Translations under genes and position numbers: made by a program
Shown: positions 1-8,577 of the stretch, one piece after another
Layout: each line of letters begins with the position of its first letter
Numbering within the stretch: position 1 is the first letter of the stretch
Source: CAKZLS01 sp963786305
GTDB lineage: Bacteria; Pseudomonadota; Alphaproteobacteria; Rhodospirillales; Defluviicoccaceae
Reading direction: 5' to 3'
NCBI GenBank assembly: GCA_963786305.1
Contig: CAWAYL010000014.1
Span: forward strand, 558,001-622,000
Length of the DNA: 64,000 bases
The notes under the pieces: model-generated
The model's input: only the letters and a program-made list of their open reading frames with translations
Told to the model about the DNA's origin: nothing
Database searches by the model: none

Positions 1-267
1 CTGCGGTTCAACCGCCCGGCTATCGAGCCCAAGATCGCCACGCTCGCCGCCTATCTCGGCGTCACCGGCGGCTTCGACGGATTTCTCGAGTTCGTGCTCG
101 CGCTCCGCGCCGAAGTCGGCATCCCCGACATGCTCGCCGACATCGGCGTCGGCCGCGACCGCATCGACGAACTGGCCGCCATGGCCATCGAAGACCCGAC
201 CGCGTCCGGCAATCCGGTGCAACTGACCCTCGATACGGCCAAGGCGCTGTTCGAGGCGTGTATCTAA
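1..267 (+). CDS. Iron-containing alcohol dehydrogenase, C-terminal part
   Basis: The window opens inside this gene; 88 C-terminal residues and a TAA stop are present. The ending MAIEDPTASGNPVQLT is typical of group III iron-dependent alcohol dehydrogenases, in which an active-site loop is followed by an Asp-Pro-(x)-x-x-Gly-Asn-Pro segment near the C terminus. The family oxidises or reduces alcohols and aldehydes with NAD(P) and a bound Fe2+. The metal ligands and the nucleotide-binding domain lie upstream of the window, so substrate cannot be judged. The family call rests on the C-terminal motif alone. Confidence 0.75.
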   Translation: MRFNRPAIEPKIATLAAYLGVTGGFDGFLEFVLALRAEVGIPDMLADIGVGRDRIDELAAMAIEDPTASGNPVQLTLDTAKALFEACI

Positions 268-392
268 CCACCTCCTTCAATGCGCTGTCAGTGGCCGCCC
301 GAAGCCTGCGGGCTTGTACGATTTGTGTGGTTGCCAAGCAGAGAGCAATGTCGCGGATCGGGCTCCGCGAAGCCATTGCCATCGCATTCCCG

Positions 393-611
393 TCAATTTT
401 CCCGCTCCACCTCGCTGTGGCCTTTGAGGACTTTATCGCCGTCATCCTGCTCGATCAGATACGCCGGCTCCTCGCTCGAGCCGTTGCGGGTAATCTCGGA
501 TCCCTTGATGGTCCGCGTGACCTTGTCCTCAAAGCGCTCGCGGATGGTGCCGCTGGCCGTTCCCTGGCCCCATTTCCAAGTCACCGCCGCGCCAATATCG
601 AAACCGCACAT
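393..611 (-). CDS. DUF2945 / HVA1-type TUDOR-domain small protein
   Basis: This 72-residue soluble protein opens with FDIGAAVTWKWGQGTASG and has later segments TRTIKGSEITRNGSSEEPAY and IEQDDGDKVLKGHSE. These are the conserved blocks of the DUF2945 (hypervirulence-associated TUDOR-like) family: a small beta-barrel with a W-x-W-G-x-G-x-A-x-G signature. Its biochemical role is unknown; members are often induced with stress genes. I chose the ATG at 611 because the motif starts a few residues later and a longer start at 653 adds an unrelated His-rich stretch. It stands alone, with the small membrane peptide gene upstream on the same strand about 50 nt away. Confidence 0.7.
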   Translation of the reverse strand: MCGFDIGAAVTWKWGQGTASGTIRERFEDKVTRTIKGSEITRNGSSEEPAYLIEQDDGDKVLKGHSEVEREN

Positions 612-659
612 TGCTTCTCTCCAAGCATGATGGACATGGTGGATATTACGCACCGAGCA

Positions 660-785
660 CTAGGCAAACGTGAAGAAGATGATGCCTAAAGCGATGACGG
701 CAAGAACCAGGGATATGCCTAGAACGTTTCTGACCTTGTTGCCCGTGGCGCCCTGACGGGCTTCCGTCTTTTGTACCTCCGTCAT
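660..785 (-). CDS. Short single-pass membrane peptide (41 aa)
   Basis: A 41-codon reading frame starts at the ATG at 785 and ends in TAG. The N-terminal half is polar and charged (TEVQKTEARQGATGNKVRN) and the C-terminal half is one hydrophobic helix (GISLVLAVIALGIIFFTFA), which gives a tail-anchored layout. A purine-rich GGGAGGATCATC stretch directly precedes the ATG and acts as a good ribosome binding site. It lies just upstream of the DUF2945 gene on the same strand and may be co-transcribed with it. I do not recognise a named family. Support comes from the clean ribosome site and the amphipathic/hydrophobic layout, not from homology. Confidence 0.5.
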   Translation of the reverse strand: MTEVQKTEARQGATGNKVRNVLGISLVLAVIALGIIFFTFA

Positions 786-1090
786 GATGATCCTCCCTTT
801 TTGACGGTTGAAGACCGGCGATCCTCAGAGCAGCCGCCAAGAAATGTAGATGTTCGCCGGGTTCCTGAAAATACATCGATGATGTGAGGCCAAAGGTTTC
901 ATCATGCAAGGGTAACTCCGGGTCGGATGAGATCATGCGACGTGGTCGATCGCCTGGTTGGATCTCGAAGAACCACCCGATTCACCTCGAAGCCCGGCGG
1001 TGGAAACCGCGCACGCGGACGACGGGGACGCCGACAACGCGGACGCGGAAAACGGCTGCGGGGACAACGGGACTCCGCCGTAAGGTTCGA
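786..1090. other. Intergenic stretch, no gene seen
   Basis: About 300 bases lie between the membrane peptide gene and the deaminase. A short frame near 1000-1080 would encode an acidic Asp/Ala/Asn-rich tail but has an in-frame stop upstream and no start codon. I see no terminator or repeat. Confidence 0.5.
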
Positions 1091-1610
1091 TCAATGACCG
1101 TCGGCAGGCATCATGCTCTCGGCCCACTTCTCGTACAGGGCACACGCCCGATCGTTGAAAACGTCGCCGACGATGCGCCCTGCGTAGAAGGGGGCGGCGG
1201 CCGCGACCGTGGGGCTGTCGAGATCGATCTGTCTGATGCCTAGTCGCGCGAGATCCGCGATGGACGCGCCGTACACCACTTCCGCGATGCCGGCCCAGAT
1301 GATCGCGCTCATGCACATCGGGCAGGGCTCGGCGGTGGTGTAGAGGGTGAGATCGCGCCATTCCACGTCGCGGTCTGTTCGGCCGCACTCGAGGATCGCC
1401 GAGATTTCGCCGTGGAGGATCGGATTGTCCTTCTTTTGGTTAAGTCCGCGGCAGATCATCCGGTCTTCGCCTCGATGGACGATGGACGCGGCGAACGGAG
1501 CTATGCGCCTCGCCGGCCCAATCGAGCACCCGGGCCATGTGCCGCTCGTGAAGCGACCGCTCTGTAGCGTCGAGCGCTGCCGCGGCAATGAAGACGGTCT
1601 CGTTGGCCAT
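1091..1610 (-). CDS. Nucleoside/guanine deaminase family (CMP/dCMP-type zinc deaminase), +1 frameshift
   Basis: The protein is a zinc-dependent cytidine-deaminase-fold enzyme close to guanine deaminase and tRNA-adenosine deaminase. The metal signature is intact: HGEISAI supplies the His ligand and the catalytic Glu, and AEPCPMCMSAI supplies the two Cys ligands. The N-terminal part (MANETVFIAAAALDATERSL onward) is in one frame, and the part from APFAASIVHRGEDR on is in the next, with the switch near 1505. The span is 3n+1 bases, so one surplus base explains it. Reading across it restores the family's usual opening helix and first strand. The ATG at 1610 was chosen because the N-terminal helix begins there. 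The likely reaction is guanine to xanthine, but substrate is inferred only. Confidence 0.7.
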
Positions 1611-1834
1611 CACGGATGCGCCTCGTCGTCGCATGGAAACAAAGAGAAACAATCACCGCAAGCCTTTTATATTGCGGTGCCGTCCGTCGATCGCCAGCCA
1701 CCGGATCGTCAAGCCCCGACCGGGGCCTCCCTGGAGGCGCGCCGGGCGTCCGTCTGGACAAGCCGCCCCCCGCGGCCCATCTTTGCCGCATCGGCATCGT
1801 TATTGCGGCATCGTTATTGGGGCAGTAGGGGGCC

Positions 1835-2422
1835 ATGGCGGTTTCACGAGACGACGTTTTTACCGTTCCCAACGTGTTGTCTTTCTATCGGCTGGCGATG
1901 GCGCCGGTGATCATCGGACTGGCGCTCGGCGAGGAACGAACACTGTTCATCGTGTTGCTGTGCGTCAGCTTCGCGACGGACGTGCTCGACGGTTTCATAG
2001 CCCGCACCTGGCACCTGTGCACGGCGCTGGGCGCGCGGCTGGATACCATCGGCGACGAATTGACCTTCCTCGCCGCTCTCGTTGGCGTCTTTCAGTTCGA
2101 GTACACGGCGCTGCAACCGCACATCGCCATGCTCTATGTGTTTTTCGGGTTTCTCGCGGTCGCCGCCCTGATCCCGTTGATCAAGTTCAAGAAGATGCCG
2201 TCTTTCCATCTGTATTCGTTCAAGGCGACCGCGCTGCTTCAGGGAATTTTCATTGTAACTTTGTTCGTATTCGGGTTTAATGTTTATCTTTACTACTTCG
2301 CAATGGGGTTCGGCATTCTGGCCTGTCTCGAGGCGATCGGCGTTTCCCTGGTGATCGACAAGCCCATCTCCAACGCTCGGAGTCTGTTCTGGATCCTGGG
2401 GCGGCGGGACCGCGCGCCATGA
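1835..2422 (+). CDS. CDP-alcohol phosphatidyltransferase family membrane enzyme
   Basis: This 195-residue integral membrane protein carries the full CDP-alcohol phosphotransferase signature D-x2-D-G-x2-A-R-x8-G-x3-D-x3-D, seen as DVLDGFIAR, then G, then ARLDTIGDE (about residues 49-76). The four Asp residues bind two metals and catalyse transfer of a phosphatidyl or similar group from a CDP-linked donor to an alcohol. Five or six hydrophobic segments follow. The gene runs in the same direction as the metallophosphoesterase 57 nt downstream, and a CarS homologue, which makes CDP-lipid donors in Archaea, lies convergently beyond. The lipid product is not determinable from sequence; it could be a phosphatidylglycerophosphate-, phosphatidylserine- or phosphatidylcholine-type synthase. 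Confidence 0.85.
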   Translation: MAVSRDDVFTVPNVLSFYRLAMAPVIIGLALGEERTLFIVLLCVSFATDVLDGFIARTWHLCTALGARLDTIGDELTFLAALVGVFQFEYTALQPHIAMLYVFFGFLAVAALIPLIKFKKMPSFHLYSFKATALLQGIFIVTLFVFGFNVYLYYFAMGFGILACLEAIGVSLVIDKPISNARSLFWILGRRDRAP

Positions 2423-2479
2423 CATCCTATCCCCTTCGCTTTTGCGTCACGGTTTCTTGCGTCACGGAGTCGGCCCGCC

Positions 2480-3458
2480 ATGCATGACGGCATCGATCTG
2501 TCGCTCCACGAGATGTCGCCGCCGCCGGACATTCTCGACAAGCTCGAACGCCGGCTCGGACGGCTGCATGCCCGCCAGCGCCTCGGCATCGAACGCGACT
2601 ACGAGGCGCGGATCTTCGGCCACGGGCTGAACTTCTTCCATATCGAGAACTGGTATTCGATCCACGCCGTCATTACCGGCGCGCTGAAGCTCGCCGGCCT
2701 CTACGGACGCGGGCGCCGCAACGCCAGCAACGTGCAGGTCCGCCACCACGCCGTCCGCTCACCGGGCCCTGCCGCCGGCCTTCGACGGGTTCACCATCCT
2801 CCACCTCAGCGACCTGCACGTGGACATGAACGCCGGGGCGATGGACAGGATCATCGCGCTGCTGCCCGGCCTCGCCTATGACATCTGCGTCCTGACCGGC
2901 GACTATCGCGGCAAGACGTTCGGTCCCTACGACCGCACCCTCGCGGGCCTGGCGCGGCTCCGAGGCCATGTAGACGCGCCGGTTTATGGCGTCCTCGGCA
3001 ACCACGATACCGTCTGCATGGTGCCGGGGATGGAAGAGATGGACATCCGGATGTTGCTCAACGAAACCGACACCATCGCCCGCGGCGACCAGCGGATCCA
3101 TCTGGCGGGGATTGACGACGCTCACTATTTCCGCGTCGACAACATCGAGAAGGTCGCGTCGGCGGTTCCCAACGATGAATTCTCGGTGCTGCTCTCCCAT
3201 ACGCCCGAAGTCTACCGGCAGGCCGCCCACGCCGATTTCGACCTGCTGCTTGGCGGCCATACCCACGGCGGTCAGATCTGCCTGCCCGGCTCCATTCCCG
3301 TGACCCTCGACTCGGTCCTGCCGCGGCATATGGGGGCGGGGCCCTGGACCTATCACCAGATGGCCGGGTACACCTCGGTGGGCGCCGGGTCTTCCATCGT
3401 TCCGGTGCGGCTCAACTGCCTCCCGGAGATCACCCTGCACCACTTGCAGCGCGCGTGA
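2480..3458 (+). CDS. Calcineurin-like metallophosphoesterase, +1 frameshift
   Basis: The catalytic part shows the metallophosphoesterase motifs in order: HLSDLHVDMN (D-x-H), LTGDYRG (GD), VLGNHDTV (GNHD), LLSHTPEVY (H) and LLGGHTHGGQICLPG (GHxH). The YaeI/YkuE-like pattern suggests a phosphohydrolase acting on a phospholipid or nucleotide phosphoester near the membrane. The N-terminal 85 residues (MHDGIDLSLHEMSPPPDILD onward) are in a different frame, and the two meet near 2750. The overall length is 3n+1, so a single extra base accounts for the break. The two metal-binding halves are fully conserved and free of stops. It sits in line after the CDP-alcohol transferase. Confidence 0.8.
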
Positions 3459-3512
3459 GCCCGCGCGCCCGAGAGGCGTGCATGGATTGGAAGCGAGCAT
3501 GATGATACGCAC

Positions 3513-4002
3513 CTAATAGGGCGTATCTCGGACGCCGAGCTTGAAGAAGATCAGCGAGAGCACCACGTAGGCCACGAAGAACAGCAACACCCCGGCAACG
3601 ACATCGGCGACGCCCAAGTCCACCGCGAAAGCGCAGGCCACCAGCGGAAACAACGCCTCGGGCACCTGATCGAGACCCGTCGCCCGGGCGCTCGACGCCA
3701 AGCCCATGCGGCGTTTGACGAAACTCGAGAACAGATCTCCGGCCATGGCGCCGAGGCCGACGAGCACGCCGATCTCCCAATTCAGGCCAAGCACCGGCGC
3801 GCCCGCCGCCGCCGCGGCGACGGCGACGACAACGCCGCGGAGCGTTTTCGACGGCGCCGAACAGGGGCCGTCCGTCCGATAACTCAAGACCGCCATCGAG
3901 CGGAACCGACCACCGCCGCCGCAATAGCCGCGCAGCCAGAACCGGCGCGCCGTTGGCCAGCACCAGAAGAACGACAAGATTTAAAATCAGGGTGAACGGC
4001 AT
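3513..4002 (-). CDS. CDP-archaeol synthase (CarS/DUF46) family membrane protein, +1 frameshift
   Basis: Joined across one surplus base near 3860, the protein reads NGAPVLAARLLRRRWSVPLD, then LSDGRPLFG, then PSKTLRGVVVAVAAAA, then LGAMAGDLFSSFVKRRMGL, then DQVPEALFPL. These are hallmarks of the CarS/CdsA-like family: N-x-x-P, D-G-x-P-L-F-G-x-S-K-T-x-R-G, and G-D-x-x-x-S-F-x-K-R. The family activates lipid phosphates with CTP and spans the membrane several times. In Archaea the product is CDP-archaeol; bacterial members have no agreed substrate. The gene converges on the metallophosphoesterase, with a CDP-alcohol transferase beyond it. Confidence 0.8.
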
Positions 4003-4394
4003 GGAGATAGTCTAAACGGCCATACGGAACTATTGAACCGTTGTTGACGGCAGTCGCGTCAATCATCCGGGGCTTGCCGTTCCCGGCGCCGCGAGTTTGC
4101 GAAATTCCGTGTGTCATCGACCGCGCGCGACGGGCGATTTGCCCGGTTTGACTTGTCACGCCCGGCAATGGTCGCTAGCGTTGCTTCCCATGAGGATCCG
4201 GGAAGGGATCGTCAATTGGCACACGACAGTGGAAGTATGCTGGTTTCCGTCGCCGCTATCGCGTCGATCGGACCCCAACCGGCGAGGCGCGCCTGTGAAC
4301 GCGCTCATGTCGCGCGCCGGGAGGCGTAAATAGAATTTTCCAGCCTCGGGGCGGAGTGCCGACCCGGGTGGGACCGAACGATGCGGGAGAGCAC
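4003..4394. other. Intergenic region between divergent genes
   Basis: About 390 bases between the CarS homologue (minus strand) and the universal stress gene (plus strand). Both genes start here, so promoters for each should lie within, but I see no strong consensus box, hairpin or coding potential. Confidence 0.4.
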
Positions 4395-4808
4395 ATGTAT
4401 GAAAAAATCATGGTGCCGGTCGATTTGGCGCATATCGAGCGCCTCGAGAAAGCCATCGGCGTCGCAACCGATCTGGCGAAACACTACCGGTTACCCGTCT
4501 GCTTCGTCGGCGTGACGGCGGAAACACCCACCGAAGTGGCGCATACCCCTGACGAGTACGCGAAGAAGCTTCGTGCTTTCGGCGCCGAGCAGGCCGAGGC
4601 GCATGGCCTGGACGTGGACACCGTCGCGTATCCGAGCCACGATCCGGCCATTGACCTCGACAAGACGCTCATGGGAGCCGCCAAGGAAAACGGCGCCGAC
4701 CTGATCGTCATGGCCTCTCATGTACCCGGTCTGCCCGAGCACATCTTCGCCTCGCACGCCGGAGCCGTGGCGTCGCACGCCGAGGTATCCGTCTTCGTTG
4801 TCCGTTGA
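4395..4808 (+). CDS. Universal stress protein (UspA family)
   Basis: This 137-residue single-domain Usp starts MYEKIMVPVDLAHIERLEKA, the usual first beta strand with the nucleotide-contacting Asp, and ends with VASHAEVSVFVVR, the last strand. The segment NGADLIVMASHVPGLPEHIF occupies the place of the ATP-binding G-x2-G-x9-G-[ST] loop, but the canonical glycines are mostly missing. ATP binding is therefore doubtful. The ATG at 4395 follows a GCGGGAGAGC ribosome site at good spacing. The next gene downstream is the BCCT transporter, about 150 nt away and in the same direction. This suggests a role in osmotic or general stress, which is inference only. Confidence 0.85.
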   Translation: MYEKIMVPVDLAHIERLEKAIGVATDLAKHYRLPVCFVGVTAETPTEVAHTPDEYAKKLRAFGAEQAEAHGLDVDTVAYPSHDPAIDLDKTLMGAAKENGADLIVMASHVPGLPEHIFASHAGAVASHAEVSVFVVR

Positions 4809-4959
4809 ACGCCGATCGCGTTGACGGCGGCGGATGCGCCCGGGCCAGGCGCGCCGCTTGCGAACGCCATCGCCGAGTTTGACCCGGCTCGTACGGAACG
4901 TGCCGTCCGATGCCGGTGCAAAACAGGGATGCCAGCAAAAAATGAAATGAGGAGACCTC

Positions 4960-6577
4960 ATGCCCATGGAACCGGAAATGCCTACGGAAGGCCAGTCGAA
5001 TTCTGATCGAGACCGGCTACACGATCGGTCAGGACAATATCCAGCCGAGGGTCGGGCCATTCGGCCTCGACATCCACAATCCGGTGTTCGCGATATCCGG
5101 ACTGGTCGTCATCGCCATGGTGGTCTTGACGCTGGCGCTGCCGACGCAGGCTGAAGCCTTTTTTGGCTGGCTGCGTCCGGCGGTGACGTCCACCTTCGAC
5201 GGGGTCCTGCTCACCGCCTGTAACATTTTCGTCCTGGTGTCGCTCGGGCTGGCCATCTCGCCGCTCGGCAAGGTCCGGATCGGCGGCATGGACGCCAAGC
5301 CCGACTACTCGTACGCGGGCTGGTTCGCCATGCTGTTCGCCGCCGGCATGGGCACCGGCCTGATGTTCTACGGCGTGGCCGAACCGATATCGCACTTCTC
5401 GTCGTCGTTGGCGGAGGACGCGGGCGCTCCCGAAAGCTGGGCTCCCTTGGCCGGCGCCCCGGGCGACGCGTTGGAAGCGCGCCGGCTTGGCATGGCCGCG
5501 ACGATCTTTCACTGGGGCCTTCACCCCTGGGCGATCTACGCCACTGTCGGGCTCTCGCTGGCAATATTCGCTTACAACAAGGGGCTGCCGCTCAGCATCC
5601 GCTCAATTTTCTACCCGATCTTCGGCGAGCGGGTGTGGGGCTGGACCGGCCATATCATCGATACGCTTGCGGTTTTCGCCACGCTGTTCGGATTGGCGAC
5701 GTCGCTTGGCGTCGGCGCCGAGCAGGCGAGTGCCGGACTCAACTTCCTATTCGGCATACCGGCTACCGACCTTTCCAAGGTCGTGCTGATCCTAGGCATC
5801 ACCGGCGTGGCGCTGATTTCGGTGATTGCCGGGCTCGATGCCGGCGTCAAGCGGCTGTCCGAGATCAACATGGTTCTCGCCGCGTTGCTGGTGATCTTCA
5901 TCATCGCCCTCGGGCCGACGCTCGGCATCTTCACCGGCTTTTTCCACAATCTCGTTGCCTATGCCGAGTATCTGCCGGCGCTCGCCAATCCGTTCGGGCG
6001 CGACGATACGAACTTCAGCCAGGGCTGGACGGCGTTCTACTGGGCGTGGTGGATCTCCTGGTCGCCATTCGTCGGCATGTTCATCGCGCGGGTCAGCCGC
6101 GGCCGGACGGTGCGCGAGTTCATTCTCTGCGTTCTGATCATTCCGTCGATCGTTTCGGTGTTATGGATGACGGCGTTCGGCAATACCGCCATCAGCATGT
6201 TCAACGAGGGCTATCAGGCCATTGCCGACGCGCCGCTGGAGCTGAAGCTGTTTACAATGCTCGACAATATGCCGCTGTCGGGGATTACCTCGTTTGTCGG
6301 TATCGTGCTGGTCATCGTGTTCTTCGTCACCTCGTCGGACTCCGGTTCGCTGGTCATCGACACGATCACGGCGGGCGGCAAGGTGGACGCACCGGTCGCT
6401 CAGCGCGTCTTCTGGGCCAGCTTCGAGGGTCTGGTGGCGAGCGCCCTGCTTCTCGGCGGCGGCCTGAGCTCGGTGCAGGCGGCGGCGGTGTCGACCGGCC
6501 TGCCTTTCGCCTTCGTTTTGTTGCTCGGCTGTGTCGCGCTGGTGAAAGGCCTGATGTCCGAACCGCGCCCCCGCTGA
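4960..6577 (+). CDS. BCCT-family betaine/choline/carnitine transporter, +1 frameshift near the N terminus
   Basis: This roughly 530-residue secondary transporter has twelve predicted membrane segments. Family landmarks are SYAGWFAMLFAAGMGTGLMF (the glycine-rich TM3), the Trp-rich FYWAWWISWSPFVGMFIARV in TM8, and FFVTSSDSGSLVIDT. These fit the substrate-binding Trp box and the sodium or proton site of BCCT carriers. The conserved lead-in TGYTIGQDNIQP and FGLDIHNPVF is coded in the same frame but has no in-frame start. The only start with a good ribosome site (GAGGAGACCTC before the ATG at 4960) is one frame away, so one surplus base near 5005 is implied. Likely role is uptake of glycine betaine or choline for osmoprotection. 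Exact substrate is unknown. Confidence 0.88.
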
Positions 6578-6605
6578 CTGGGCCGCCGGAGAACCGCTCG
6601 CGCGC

Positions 6606-6630
6606 CGGGCCCGGACCTCGTCCGGGCCCG
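6606..6630 (+). terminator. Perfect GC-rich hairpin after the BCCT gene
   Basis: An 11-bp perfect stem (CGGGCCCGGAC pairing with its complement) closes a 3-nt CTC loop about 30 nt after the transporter stop. There is no T-tract, so it may be a weak or factor-assisted terminator, or an mRNA-stabilising hairpin. Confidence 0.5.
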
Positions 6631-6670
6631 TGCCCGTTCGCCCGCCCGCCGCGCCCGGACATGATTCTTT

Positions 6671-6750
6671 TGTGACGGCCACCGCCCATTATACCAACGA
6701 GCACCGATAGGCCGTCACGATTGGTTCCTGTCAGTGCTCGTTCGTATTAG
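6671..6750. repeat. REP-like palindromic repeat (family copy D)
   Basis: Two nested inverted repeats are seen. TGACGGCC near 6673 pairs with GGCCGTCA near 6710. ACGAGCACCGATAGG pairs imperfectly (13 of 15) with CCTGTCAGTGCTCGT. The same core, GGCCGTCAC followed by GGTTCCTATC and CGAG, recurs near 25985 and 56033, which defines a small dispersed repeat family in this genome. Confidence 0.6.
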
Positions 6751-7226
6751 TGATACTGCCCCTCGACCATACCCTCTCTTGTCGCCATAAATCGGCCGTG
6801 TCGGTTCGCTACCGCTCTGCATCTCGGTGGTTCATTCGTATCACCGGAGTACCGGTGCGCTCCGAAAGATGCTCAGAAATGCCACGCTTGCCCGCTCGTC
6901 TCGAACCCTGTTTCCATCGCGGTGGCGTGGCGCAACCGTACCCGAGAAAATTCGTAGGAGCGTACAACCAAACCCACCGAGGCCCCTGACTTTTTGCGGG
7001 CTCCAGAGACATGGCGGCTTGATTTGTCGAATTCCCCTAGTGTACAAAAATCGAAAACTGGGGTCTGTGGGAACATAAGCCATGACATCGTGGATGGTAG
7101 CGCCATTCTCGGTGGATTTGGTGCGCATGGTGCGTTGCCTGCGTGTGCCGTAACTGCCGTTGATCTTGCCTTTATCCCGCGTGCTGGACATGTCGGGTCG
7201 TTCGAAACTCTGAAAGCAGGCATGCA

Positions 7227-8534
7227 ATGATCGCGACCAATGTCCGCGCTACACCCGATGCGGCCAATGATGAAACGAGTCTGGGCGCCGCCGTGCATGT
7301 GGAGGCAACGACGCATACGGTCGCCGAGGGAAGCCGCGGCAATATCATCCTGGTGGCGCTGTACTACTCGGAGGCCAACGGAAGTGCTCCGCCCTTGCGC
7401 ATTTTCACCGAGGCGATGAGCGAACTCGGCTACGGCGTCACGGTGGTCACGGCGCGTCCGTTCTATCCGACGAACCGGGTGTTCGAGGAGTATCGCGACG
7501 GCTCTCGCGACGTCGAATGCCAGGGGTCGGTGCAAATCCGCCGCGTCTTCGGACGCGATGTCGATTACCGCAACATCAAGGCGCGGGTCGCCGCCGATTT
7601 CGCCTATGCGCGTGCGGCCTATTCCTACATGCGGGGCATGCCTCCGGCCAAGGCCATCTTTTCCGTTTGTCCCCCGGCGTTTTCCGCCATTGTCGCCAAC
7701 CTGATCGCGCGGCGCATGGGCGCGCGCCACATCGCGATCGTGCATGACATCCCTTCCGGCCTCGCGCAGGCGCTGGGCATGATCTCCGTGAAGACCCTCG
7801 CTGTCGGCATGCGCTGGGTGGAGCGGCTGGCGCTGAACGGCGCCGATCACATCGTCACCCTTTCGGACGGCATGACCAAAGAGCTTCGCGACAACGGCGT
7901 GACGCGGCCGGTCGATATTCTGCCGCCGATGGTCGACGACGCTTCGATCTCGCCGCAGCCGGAACGCGACGGGCCGCCGCTGATCGTTTACAGCGGCAAC
8001 ATGGGGCGCAAGCAGGGGCTGGGCATTGTCGTGGAACTCGCGAAGATCCTCGAGCAGCGCGGCTCGCCCGCCCGCATTCTGCTGCGTGGCGACGGTGTGT
8101 TTCGTCCGCAACTGGAGGCGATGGTCGCCGAAGCGGGCGTCGGCAACGTCTCGTTCGCCGGTTTCACCCCCGATAGCGAGTTTTCGCAGAGCCTGGCCGA
8201 AGGACATGTGTTTCTCGTCCCGCAGGATCCCGTTGGCGCCAGTTACTGCGTGCCGGGCAAGCTCTACACGCTGATGGCGGCCAGCCGGCCGTTCGTGTGC
8301 ACCGCTCTGCCGGGATCGCCGCTGGACGCGGAGCGCGAGGCCAGCGGCGCGTTCTTCATCTCGCCGCCCGGCGATGCCGTGGCGCTCGCCGACGAGGTCG
8401 AAAAGCTGATCGCGTCGCCGTCGCTTCGCGCCAAACTCGGCGCGGCCGGCCGGACCTACGTGGAACGGCACGTCGGCCGGGAGGCTCAGAAGGCCGCTTA
8501 CGAGGCGCTCATCGAAGGCAACCAAGCGCCATGA
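7227..8534 (+). CDS. Glycosyltransferase family 4, WcaI-like
   Basis: This 435-residue GT-B fold enzyme has an N-terminal acceptor domain beginning NIILVALYYSEANGSAPPLR, which resembles the opening of colanic-acid WcaI-type transferases. The C-terminal donor domain includes VYSGNMGRKQGLGIVVELAK, RILLRGDGVFRPQLEAMV and VPQDPVGASYCVPGKLYTLM. In GT4 enzymes the last block carries the donor-contacting E/P-x7-E-type region; here the position is occupied by a degenerate sequence. It begins an operon with the Fcl-like and ColD-like genes (gaps of 43 and 24 nt). It probably adds a deoxyhexose or its neighbour to a surface polysaccharide. Donor is unknown. The first 35 residues are poorly conserved and may be an overlong start. 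Confidence 0.85.
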   Translation: MIATNVRATPDAANDETSLGAAVHVEATTHTVAEGSRGNIILVALYYSEANGSAPPLRIFTEAMSELGYGVTVVTARPFYPTNRVFEEYRDGSRDVECQGSVQIRRVFGRDVDYRNIKARVAADFAYARAAYSYMRGMPPAKAIFSVCPPAFSAIVANLIARRMGARHIAIVHDIPSGLAQALGMISVKTLAVGMRWVERLALNGADHIVTLSDGMTKELRDNGVTRPVDILPPMVDDASISPQPERDGPPLIVYSGNMGRKQGLGIVVELAKILEQRGSPARILLRGDGVFRPQLEAMVAEAGVGNVSFAGFTPDSEFSQSLAEGHVFLVPQDPVGASYCVPGKLYTLMAASRPFVCTALPGSPLDAEREASGAFFISPPGDAVALADEVEKLIASPSLRAKLGAAGRTYVERHVGREAQKAAYEALIEGNQAP

Positions 8535-8577
8535 CGCGATCCCGTCTCGAGAGCGCCGCCGATAAGGCCGTCGGCGC

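Larger units (their letters stand above)
6578..7226. other. Long intergenic region upstream of the polysaccharide operon
   Basis: About 650 bases hold the hairpin described separately, a REP-like palindromic repeat and then roughly 470 bases leading to the glycosyltransferase start. A minus-strand frame (7227-6841) has no ribosome site or recognisable domain and I do not call it. The operon promoter should lie in the distal part, but I cannot place it. Confidence 0.45.

Noticed and set aside
1000..1083. Acidic Asp/Ala/Asn-rich tail-like frame near 1000-1080
   Set aside because: An in-frame stop lies just upstream and there is no start codon, so it cannot be a free-standing gene.
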